DNA from: Gemmatimonadota bacterium
GTDB lineage: Bacteria > Gemmatimonadota > Gemmatimonadetes > Gemmatimonadales > Gemmatimonadaceae
DNA length: 5,317 bases
Direction: 5' to 3'
Assembly: GCA_947457715.1 (NCBI GenBank)
Contig: CANGXK010000200.1
Location: 1 to 5,317 of the forward strand
Positions 1 through 5,317 of this stretch are shown here, piece by piece (position 1 is the first letter of the stretch; every line of letters begins with the position of its first letter). The notes beneath the pieces were generated by a model. The model did no database searches, had not been told where the DNA came from, and worked only from the letters and a program-made list of their open reading frames with translations. The translations under genes and the position numbers were made by a program.

Positions 1-2753
1 CGCTCGGCTCGATCGGCTCGATCGCGGTGGCGGAGTCCAATCCGAGTGTGATCTACGTCGGCACCGGCTCGGACGGCGTCCGCAGCAACGTCTCCACCGG
101 CCGCGGCGTGTACAAGAGCGTCGATAACGGCGCCTCGTGGCAGTTCGTGGGGCTGTACAACGTCGGCCAGATCGGCGCGGTGCGCATTCATCCCACGAAC
201 CCGGACATCGTGTGGGTGGCGGCGTACGGCGACATCTTCAAGCCGAACACCGATCGCGGTGTGTTCAAAACCACCGACGGCGGCAAGTCGTGGAAGAAGA
301 CGCTGTTCGTGAGCGACAGCACGGGCGCGATGGATGTCGAACTGCAGCCCGGCAATCCGAACGTGGTGTACGCGTGGATGAATCGCATCGAGCGCAAGCC
401 GTGGTCGATCATCTCCGGTTCGCGCGAAGGCGGTTTCTACAAGAGCACCGACGGCGGCGACAGCTTCACCAAGTTGGTGGGCGGCTTGCCGAATCAGATC
501 ACCGGCAAGGGGAACATCGCCGTGACGGCGGCCAACCCCAACCGGCTGTACGCGCTGGTGGAAGCGCTGCCGGGCGGCGGGTTGTATCGCTCCGATGATG
601 CCGGTGCGAGCTGGGCGCTCATGAACAGCACGCCCGGGCTCATCACGCGTCCGTTCTACTACACGTCGCTGGGCGCGGATCCGTCGAACGCCGACGTGGT
701 GTACGGCGGCGCCGAGACGTTTTACAAGAGCACCGACGGCGGCAAGACCGTCGCCCCGTTCCGCACGCCGCACGGCGACAATCACGATATCTGGATCAAT
801 CCCACGAACAGCAACACGATGGTGCAGTCGAACGACGGCGGCGCCAACGTGTCGTTCGACGGCGGCAAGACGTGGAGCTCGCAGGATGTGCAGCCGACGG
901 CCGAGTTCTACGGCGTGTGGCTGGACAATGCGTTCCCGTACAAGCTGTACATGGCGCAGCAGGACAACAGCACGTACATCGTGCCGAGCAACAACGACGT
1001 GTTCAACATGGGCACGGTGCGTACGGGCCCGGGCTGTGAGACGGGACCGATCATTCCGCACCCGGGCGACAAGAACCTCGTGCACGGCAACTGCAAGGGG
1101 CAGTATGCGGTGATGAATCTCGAAGCCGGCGTGACGAAGAATTACTGGATCGGCGCGCAGTCGTTGTACGGCAACGACGGCGGCGATCTGATGTATCGCA
1201 TGCAGCGCACGACGCCGATGGCGCTGTCGCCGCACGATCCGAAGGTGCTGTACTACGGTTCGCAGTATCTGCACCGCACGCGCAACAACGGCGCGACGTG
1301 GGAGAAGATCTCCCCCGATCTCACGTGGTTCCCGAAGTGCTGTCAGGGCGGCAGCGGCGAGCCGATCACGCGCGACGTGACGGGTGAAGAGTTCTACAGC
1401 ACGCTGTACGCGATCACCGAGTCGTCGCTCGAGAAGGGCGTGATCTGGACCGGCTCGAACGACGGTCCGTTCTCCGTGACGCGCGACGATGGGAAGACGT
1501 GGGCGCGTGTGACCCCGAAGGGACTCGAGGATGGCGGCCGTGTGGCGTGGATCGACGCCTCTCCGCATCGCAAGGGGTCGGCCTACTACGCGACCTACCG
1601 CTACCTGCTGGGCGACTACAAGCCGTACATCTATCTCACGAACGATTACGGCAAGACGTGGAAGCTGCTCACCGATGGCACGAACGGCATTCCGGCCGAT
1701 GCGCCCACCCGTGTGGTGCGCGAAGACCCCGTGCGTGAAGGGTTGCTGTACGCCGGCACCGAGTTCGGGTTGTACATCTCGTTCGACAACGGTGGCCACT
1801 GGCAGCCGTTCAACCTGAACATGCCGCAGATCCCGATCAACGACATCCGTGTGCATCGCGGCGACCTCGTGGTCGCCACGCAGGGGCGTGCGGCGTGGAT
1901 CATGGACAACATCTCGGCGTTGCAGCAGGTCGGCCCGACCACGCAGAGCGAGTCGTTCACGCTGTTCAAGCCGCGTGACGGCTACCGCACGACGACCACG
2001 CCGCAGTTGCTCGGTCCGTCTGTGGATTACTTCCTGGCCAGCGCGCCGGGCGACACCGTGCGCATCGACATCCTCGATGCCGCGGGCAAAGTGGTGAACA
2101 GCTACAAGAGCGGTGTGATTCCGCAGGCGGCGCCGGCCCGTCGTGGTGGTGGGGAGGATGATCCGGACGAAGCCATGATGGCGGGCCGTGGCGCGCGTGC
2201 GACGCTGGTCGCGCCGACGATCAACCTGGTGACCAAGAACGCCGGCATGAACCGCTTCGTGTGGGGCACGCAGTACGCCAACGGGCTCGGCGCGCCGCCG
2301 GGCACGTACACCGTGAAGGTGACCGCGGGCGGCATCACGAAGTCGGTACCGATGCGCGTGCGCATCGACCCGCGTCTGGCGTCGGATGGCACGACCGAAG
2401 CCGACCTGCAGGCGCAGTACGCGCACAACCTGAAGATGCGTGAGATGGTGGCCGACGTGAACGCGCTGCTGGCGCGCGTGCGCACGGCCGAGGCCAAGTA
2501 CAAGGGCGCCACGGGTGCGGCGGCCGATACGGCCACGAAGGTGAAGGAAGTGAGCGAGATCGTGAACACGCAGCCCATCCGTTACGGCAAGCCGGGACTG
2601 CAGGCGCACATCACGTACCTGGCGGGCATGACGGCTCGCGCCGACCAGAAGGTCGGACTGGACGCTCTCGAGCGGTACACGTTCCTGCGCAAGGAACTGG
2701 AAGCCGCGAAGGCCAAGCTCGATCGCGCGATCGGGCCGGCCACCCGCATGTAA
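1..2753 (+). CDS. Secreted BNR/VPS10-type beta-propeller protein (5'-truncated)
   Basis: The reading frame is open from the first bases (in frame from position 3), so the true start and signal peptide lie upstream; the GTG at 27 is not a real start. Counting that GTG as residue 1, I see ten Asp-box motifs (S/T-x-D-x-G-x-T/S-W and variants) at about 29-38, 80-89, 138-147, 187-196, 233-242 (Trp replaced by Val), 275-283, 417-425, 484-492, 537-545 and 584-592. Such motifs mark blades of sortilin/VPS10- or sialidase-like propellers. The block PITRDVTGEEFYSTLYAI (446-463) is typical of the large bacterial 'glycosyl hydrolase/VPS10 domain' proteins of about 1,000 residues. Cysteines at 337, 356, 438 and 439 could form disulfides. 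An Ig-like/FlgD-like region (about 640-784, with PGTYTVKV) is interrupted by a charged linker (about 702-729), and the tail (788-903) is helical. Family members are predicted to be exported. No sialidase catalytic set is evident, so enzymatic activity is doubtful; a binding or scaffold role is inference. Confidence 0.93.
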   Translation, partial: LGSIGSIAVAESNPSVIYVGTGSDGVRSNVSTGRGVYKSVDNGASWQFVGLYNVGQIGAVRIHPTNPDIVWVAAYGDIFKPNTDRGVFKTTDGGKSWKKTLFVSDSTGAMDVELQPGNPNVVYAWMNRIERKPWSIISGSREGGFYKSTDGGDSFTKLVGGLPNQITGKGNIAVTAANPNRLYALVEALPGGGLYRSDDAGASWALMNSTPGLITRPFYYTSLGADPSNADVVYGGAETFYKSTDGGKTVAPFRTPHGDNHDIWINPTNSNTMVQSNDGGANVSFDGGKTWSSQDVQPTAEFYGVWLDNAFPYKLYMAQQDNSTYIVPSNNDVFNMGTVRTGPGCETGPIIPHPGDKNLVHGNCKGQYAVMNLEAGVTKNYWIGAQSLYGNDGGDLMYRMQRTTPMALSPHDPKVLYYGSQYLHRTRNNGATWEKISPDLTWFPKCCQGGSGEPITRDVTGEEFYSTLYAITESSLEKGVIWTGSNDGPFSVTRDDGKTWARVTPKGLEDGGRVAWIDASPHRKGSAYYATYRYLLGDYKPYIYLTNDYGKTWKLLTDGTNGIPADAPTRVVREDPVREGLLYAGTEFGLYISFDNGGHWQPFNLNMPQIPINDIRVHRGDLVVATQGRAAWIMDNISALQQVGPTTQSESFTLFKPRDGYRTTTTPQLLGPSVDYFLASAPGDTVRIDILDAAGKVVNSYKSGVIPQAAPARRGGGEDDPDEAMMAGRGARATLVAPTINLVTKNAGMNRFVWGTQYANGLGAPPGTYTVKVTAGGITKSVPMRVRIDPRLASDGTTEADLQAQYAHNLKMREMVADVNALLARVRTAEAKYKGATGAAADTATKVKEVSEIVNTQPIRYGKPGLQAHITYLAGMTARADQKVGLDALERYTFLRKELEAAKAKLDRAIGPATRM

Positions 2754-2762
2754 TCGCGAGTC

Positions 2763-3212
2763 ATGCTCGACGCGATTCGCAAGTTGATCGGAGACAGCGT
2801 GCCGGGGACTCCCGGCACGCACTCCCGGTTGCATCCGCACGACGTGAGGGTGGCGGCGTGCGCGCTGTTGGTGGAGCTGGCCTGCGCCGATGGCGAGTTC
2901 AGTGAGGCCGAGCAGGCCCGGATTCTGGACATTTTGCAGCGGCACTTCGGCGTGGACGAAGCCGGTGCGCGGCGGATGTTGGCCGAGGCGGCCGCGGCCA
3001 ATCATGACGCGGTGGACCACTTCGTGTTCACGCGACAGGTGGTGAAGGACTACGACGTGGCGCAGCGCATCGTGCTGGCGGAGCTGATGTGGCAGGTGGC
3101 GCTGGCCGACGGCTCCTTGGACAGCCAGGAGTCGTACCTCATGCGGAAGCTGGCCAGTCTGCTGCAGCTGGAGCCGGCGTTCCTGGCGCAGGCCCGGAAG
3201 AAGGCGGAGTAG
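2763..3212 (+). CDS. TerB-like (tellurite-resistance TerB family) small helical protein
   Basis: This encodes 149 residues with no signal peptide or membrane segment, so it is probably cytoplasmic. The body is all-helical and contains two similar halves. The first has ACADGEFSEAE (residues 40-50) followed by a helix and HFGVDEAGARRML. The second has ALADGSLDSQE (113-123) followed by a helix and LLQLEPAFLAQA. The acidic ADGxxxxxE signature at each helix start is characteristic of the TerB/DjlA-N fold, whose acidic residues are associated with metal binding. The function of stand-alone TerB proteins is mostly unknown, and tellurite resistance should not be assumed because no other ter gene is visible. 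The ATG lies only nine bases after the propeller stop, with a weak GCGAG ribosome-site candidate, which suggests cotranscription and perhaps translational coupling. The opening MLDAIRKLI supports this start over the later GTG codons (residues 28 and 30). Confidence 0.85.
   Translation: MLDAIRKLIGDSVPGTPGTHSRLHPHDVRVAACALLVELACADGEFSEAEQARILDILQRHFGVDEAGARRMLAEAAAANHDAVDHFVFTRQVVKDYDVAQRIVLAELMWQVALADGSLDSQESYLMRKLASLLQLEPAFLAQARKKAE
2797..2820 (+). other. Perfect 10-bp GC-rich hairpin inside the start of the TerB gene
   Basis: GCGTGCCGGG (2797-2806) is followed by a GACT loop and its exact reverse complement CCCGGCACGC (2811-2820). It starts 34 bases after the first base of the TerB ATG and encodes the Pro-Gly-Thr-rich segment at about residues 12-20. 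The structure is plain in the sequence. A role as an attenuator, RNA-stability element or partial terminator for the upstream propeller gene is inference; no U-tract follows it. Confidence 0.6.
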
Positions 3213-3220
3213 GGGACTCG

Positions 3221-3248
3221 TCGGCGCCGGGAACCCTTCCGGCGCCGA
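3221..3248 (+). terminator. Stem-loop terminator after the TerB gene
   Basis: TCGGCGCCGG (3221-3230) pairs perfectly with CCGGCGCCGA (3239-3248) across an eight-base loop GAACCCTT. The first pairing base lies eight bases after the TerB stop codon, the usual place for a terminator. A T-rich run is almost lacking: TTGGGTAAATTT follows. It is therefore an imperfect intrinsic terminator and may act partly as a 3'-end stabiliser. It closes the propeller-TerB unit and separates it from the DUF2911 gene. Confidence 0.65.
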
Positions 3249-3270
3249 TTGGGTAAATTTCCCCAGTTAT
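3249..3270 (+). promoter_or_regulatory. Candidate promoter/operator for the DUF2911 gene
   Basis: Directly after the hairpin lies an AT-rich island in GC-rich surroundings. It holds TAAATT (3254-3259), a possible -10 hexamer about 50 bases before the DUF2911 ATG. The same bases form an imperfect dyad, GGGtAAATTTcCCC (3251-3264), which could be a protein-binding site. No good -35 match is visible 17 bases upstream, because that position falls in the terminator loop and stem. This is a guess from position and composition. Confidence 0.35.
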
Positions 3271-3308
3271 CCATCCCGTTTTTCCCCATTCCCGACCATC
3301 CCACCCTC

Positions 3309-3872
3309 ATGTCGAGTACCCGTACGCTTCGTCGCGGCGCATACGCCGTTGCCGCGCTTTCCCTGATCTCCGTGTCTGCCTCGGCTCAGGGGGCCATGAA
3401 GATGGACCCCAAGGCGCCCGCGTCGCCGCGCGATTCGGTGATCACCACGATCGCCGGTGCGAACATCAACGTGAACTACGGCCGCCCGTCCAAGCGTGGC
3501 CGCGTGCTGTTCAACGGCCTCGGCGACATGAAGTGGGGCATGGTGTGGCGCACGGGCGCCAACGAAGCCACGCACTTCACCACGAGCAAGCCGTTGGCGT
3601 TCGGCGCGATGGTGGTGCCGGCCGGTACCTACACGCTGTTCACGAAGCTCGAAGAGAACGGCAAGTGGGAGCTGGTCGTGAACAAGCAGACCAAGCAGTG
3701 GGGCACCGCCTATGATGCCAAGCAGGATCTCGTGCGCATTCCGATGATGGTGACGAGCAACAACGCCGTGGTCGAGAAGATGGAGATCATGGTGAAGCCG
3801 GCCGGTAAGGGCGGAGAGCTCATCGTCGCGTGGGATACCTACAAGGCCGTCGCGGCGTTCATGGTGAAGTAA
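3309..3872 (+). CDS. Exported DUF2911 domain protein
   Basis: This encodes 187 residues from the ATG at 3309. I chose this start because a classic Sec signal peptide begins there: basic MSSTRTLRRGA, a hydrophobic stretch at about 11-23, and a likely cleavage ASA^QG after residue 26. An in-frame TTG at 3249 would add 20 residues that spoil the signal peptide. The mature part is a nearly complete DUF2911 domain: SPRDSV (39-44), NVNYGRPSKRGRVLF (54-68), VWRTGANEATHF (79-90), VPAGTYTLFT (103-112), WELVVNKQTKQWGT (120-133) and a C-terminal LIVAWDTYKAVAAF (171-184). The family is common in Bacteroidota, Gemmatimonadota and Acidobacteriota; it is exported, compact and beta-rich, and its function is unknown. 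No ribosome-binding site is visible: the 30 bases before the ATG are almost all pyrimidines with a few A's. No clear terminator follows. Confidence 0.94.
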   Translation: MSSTRTLRRGAYAVAALSLISVSASAQGAMKMDPKAPASPRDSVITTIAGANINVNYGRPSKRGRVLFNGLGDMKWGMVWRTGANEATHFTTSKPLAFGAMVVPAGTYTLFTKLEENGKWELVVNKQTKQWGTAYDAKQDLVRIPMMVTSNNAVVEKMEIMVKPAGKGGELIVAWDTYKAVAAFMVK

Positions 3873-3951
3873 CGGGGCGCGCCGTTTGCGGTGCGTTGCG
3901 GTGAGCGGTCCCGTCACGGCGTCCTGCAAAACGGCGCGAGTTCCGCCCGCC

Positions 3952-3980
3952 TTTCGGGAGAGGTACAGCCCGGCTAAGTT
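3952..3980 (+). promoter_or_regulatory. Candidate promoter upstream of the methyltransferase-like gene
   Basis: TTTCGG (3952-3957) and TAAGTT (3975-3980) are separated by 17 bases, a sigma70-like arrangement with weak hexamers. The context GGCTAAGTTCC resembles GGGTAAATTTCC upstream of the DUF2911 gene, which is the main reason for listing it. The methyltransferase ATG lies about 75 bases downstream. The surrounding gap (3873-4053) otherwise holds only short repeats: TGCGGTG at 3887 and 3897, and AGTTCCGCC at 3939 and 3977. Confidence 0.3.
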
Positions 3981-4030
3981 CCGCCGCCGTCCGCGCAGGC
4001 GGTGTCGTCGCGTTTCCCCAGCTCGCACTC

Positions 4031-4057
4031 ATGTGCGATGGACCATGGGCACCATGA
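4031..4057 (+). other. Eight-codon upstream ORF overlapping the methyltransferase start
   Basis: An ATG at 4031 opens a frame reading MCDGPWAP and ends with TGA at 4055-4057. It overlaps the ATG at 4054 as ATGA, the classic termination-reinitiation overlap. No Shine-Dalgarno sequence precedes 4031. Four ATGs (4031, 4038, 4045, 4054) crowd this stretch in different frames. It may be a leader peptide or coincidence. Confidence 0.25.
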
Positions 4058-4938
4058 AGCGATTGGTCAGAAAACTCCTAGGCCGATTTGCACCCGGGCA
4101 ACTGCGCCACGAATTCGGATTGGCGCGCGACGCCCGACTCAACAACGAAGCGGTTGCTCAGCAAACACTGATGCAGCAGTATCGGTTGCTGGCGTCGAAG
4201 GGCAACTCGTGGCTGCCGAGCATCGACAGTGTGGGGTTCCGGAAGTACTCTCAGTTCGAAGAAGACGGCATTTTGCTCTACATCTTCTCCCTGATTACTC
4301 CGATCAACCGCACATGTGTGGAGATCTGCGCCGGTAACGGCCGCGAGTGCAATACGGCAAATCTGGTGATCAATCACGGCTGGTGGGGGCATTTGTTCGA
4401 CGGGAACGAGCAAAACGTGAAGGAGGGGACGGCGTTCTTCGCGCGCAACAAGGATACCTTTCTGTATCCGCCCCGGTTCACGAAGGCGTGGATCACGGCC
4501 GAGAACGTGAATGAACTGATTGCCCGGTCCGGAGCCAAGGGTCCCATCGACTTGTTGAGCCTTGACATCGATGGCATGGATTACTGGGTCTGGAAGGCGA
4601 TAGACGTGGTCCAGCCGCAGGTTGTCGTGTGCGAAGTACACAACCCCATCCCTTTCGATTGCGCATTGACCGTCCCGTACGATCCTGGGTTCATCGCAGA
4701 CTCAGCGGACTATCGGGGTGCCTCGCTGGCCGCCATGTGCAAACTTGGCCGTGAGAAGGGATACCGCCTGATTGGCACGCATCGGTTCGGCTTCAACGCC
4801 TTTTTTGTCAGAAATGGAGTCGGAGAAGAGTTCCTCCCTGAGGTTGACGTCGCATCGTGTTTGCAGGACCCGTACAGTGCGCACGCTCTCCGGGAGCGGT
4901 GGCCGCAAGTAAAGGGGCGCAAATGGGAGGCGGTGTGA
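4054..4938 (+). CDS. Class I SAM-methyltransferase-like protein, FkbM-like, of polysaccharide-locus type
   Basis: This encodes 294 residues from the ATG at 4054 (297 from the in-frame ATG at 4045). Both fit; I prefer 4054 because of its basic start MKRLVRKLLGRF and the ATGA overlap. The frame is open further upstream, but that part is arginine-rich noise. No signal peptide or membrane segment is seen, so it is cytoplasmic. Motifs: YSQFEEDGIL (65-74); VEICAGNGRE (89-98), the glycine-rich SAM-binding motif I; LFDGNEQNV (114-122), with the acidic residue after the second strand; DLLSLDIDGMDYW (166-178), the post-II acidic motif; VVVCEVHNP (190-198); YRGASLAA (220-227); and GYRLIGTHRFGFNAFFVRN (236-254). 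Proteins with this EDG...DIDGxDYW pattern occur among glycosyltransferases in surface-polysaccharide clusters and may methylate a sugar; the substrate is unknown. The possible export gene just downstream supports such a role. Catalysis itself is inferred from the fold. Confidence 0.8.
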   Translation: MKRLVRKLLGRFAPGQLRHEFGLARDARLNNEAVAQQTLMQQYRLLASKGNSWLPSIDSVGFRKYSQFEEDGILLYIFSLITPINRTCVEICAGNGRECNTANLVINHGWWGHLFDGNEQNVKEGTAFFARNKDTFLYPPRFTKAWITAENVNELIARSGAKGPIDLLSLDIDGMDYWVWKAIDVVQPQVVVCEVHNPIPFDCALTVPYDPGFIADSADYRGASLAAMCKLGREKGYRLIGTHRFGFNAFFVRNGVGEEFLPEVDVASCLQDPYSAHALRERWPQVKGRKWEAV

Positions 4939-4990
4939 ATGCTCTGGGGTGGCAGTGGCGCCCTGCTGATTGGCTTGGTTATTCTGCCTG

Positions 4991-5317
4991 ATGCATTTCC
5001 GACGCCGAATCTGCTTGCTCGTGTTGTTGGCCTCCGGCGTACTTCGCCTCGTCGCCCCCTCGTCGCTGGCCGCCCAGCAGCCCACGCAGGCGCAGATCGA
5101 GCGAGCAATTGCCACGCGCCCCGGTGCCGGCTCGACCATCCGCCAGCGCATCCAGTCCAGCGGGCTCACGCCGGAGCAGATCCGCCAGCGCCTGCGCGCT
5201 GCGGGGTATTCCGACGTGTTGCTCGACGACTACCTCGGTGCGGCGCGCGACAGTGTCGGCGCGGTTCCCACGGAGAACACGTTCAAGGCGGTGACGGCCC
5301 TCGGGATCGTGGATAAG
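4991..5317 (+). CDS. Exported protein, probable SLBB/Wza-like polysaccharide export protein N-terminus (3'-truncated)
   Basis: The frame opens at the ATG at 4991, is free of stops to the end of the window (109 residues so far) and continues beyond. The nearest in-frame upstream stop is TGA at 4967; the only other upstream start is TTG at 4970. MHFRRRICLLVLLASGVLRLV is a Sec signal peptide with probable cleavage at SLAA^QQ, around residue 28. The mature start is helical and charged (QAQIERAI, then STIRQRIQSSGLTPEQIRQR at 48-67), followed by LRAAGYSDVLLDDYL (68-82) and TALGIVDK. From memory, this 'GLTPEQIRxRLRAAGY' lead-in resembles Gemmatimonadota polysaccharide biosynthesis/export proteins with later poly-export and SLBB domains; those domains lie outside the window. 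It begins 52 bases after the methyltransferase stop, probably in the same operon. No strong ribosome site is visible. The product name is inference; the gene itself is well supported by its signal peptide. Confidence 0.7.
   Translation, partial: MHFRRRICLLVLLASGVLRLVAPSSLAAQQPTQAQIERAIATRPGAGSTIRQRIQSSGLTPEQIRQRLRAAGYSDVLLDDYLGAARDSVGAVPTENTFKAVTALGIVDK

Noticed and set aside
6..23. Tandem 9-bp repeat GGCTCGATC x2
   Set aside because: It encodes Gly-Ser-Ile twice within an ordinary propeller strand motif (SIGSIAV) and does not look like an expanding repeat.
2102..2578. 158-codon minus-strand frame opposite the propeller C-terminus
   Set aside because: It is Ala/Ser/Arg-rich shadow sequence with no recognisable motif.
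2763..3212. Tellurite resistance operon
   Set aside because: Only one TerB-like protein is present, with no TerC, TerD or TerZ-type neighbours; the fold alone does not imply resistance.
3876..3883. GGCGCGCC palindrome just after the DUF2911 stop as a terminator
   Set aside because: It has no loop and no T-run; it is a chance palindrome in GC-rich DNA.
3267..4028. 253-codon open frame on the minus strand, antisense to the DUF2911 gene
   Set aside because: Its product is dominated by Arg, His and Gly, typical of the complement of a GC-rich gene, and it covers a clearly real conserved gene.
3886..4053. In-frame upstream extension of the methyltransferase (56 extra residues)
   Set aside because: The extension is a run of Arg/Pro-rich sequence without family similarity and covers the candidate promoter; the conserved region begins well after 4054.
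4078..4641. 187-codon minus-strand frame opposite the methyltransferase
   Set aside because: It is the mirror of a conserved gene, with no recognisable domain or signal of its own.
4939..5316. 125-codon frame starting next to the methyltransferase stop
   Set aside because: After a short hydrophobic start it becomes Arg/Ala/His-rich low-quality sequence, while the overlapping frame from 4991 has a signal peptide and normal composition.

Overview
The window looks like chromosomal DNA of a GC-rich Gram-negative bacterium, most likely a member of the Gemmatimonadota. I infer this from the high GC content, Sec-type signal peptides, a DUF2911 protein, a large BNR/VPS10-type beta-propeller protein and an export-type N-terminus resembling Gemmatimonadota SLBB proteins. 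No database search was possible, so the phylum is an inference. All five genes read on the + strand.

Layout. Positions 1-2753 hold the 3' part of a very large secreted beta-propeller protein with ten visible Asp-box (BNR) motifs, an Ig-like domain and a helical tail; its start lies upstream of the window. Nine bases later a small TerB-like protein (2763-3212) follows, probably in the same transcript. A 10-bp GC-rich hairpin (3221-3248) closes this unit. A short, purine-poor, Shine-Dalgarno-less leader leads into an exported DUF2911 protein (3309-3872).

After a 181-bp intergenic stretch comes a class I (Rossmann-fold) methyltransferase-like protein (4054-4938) of the type found in surface-polysaccharide loci. 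At 4991 an exported protein begins and runs off the end of the window. I read it as the N-terminus of an SLBB/Wza-like polysaccharide export protein, overlain by a misleading longer reading frame.

How the genes work together. The left half (propeller plus TerB) and the DUF2911 gene look like independent envelope or housekeeping units. The last two genes probably mark the left edge of an exopolysaccharide biosynthesis and export locus continuing to the right. I see no mobile element, CRISPR array, tRNA or rRNA, and no convincing new system. The most interesting signals are small: a perfect 10-bp hairpin inside the start of the TerB gene, an eight-codon upstream ORF overlapping the methyltransferase start by ATGA, and a shared GGNTAARTTYC element upstream of two genes.
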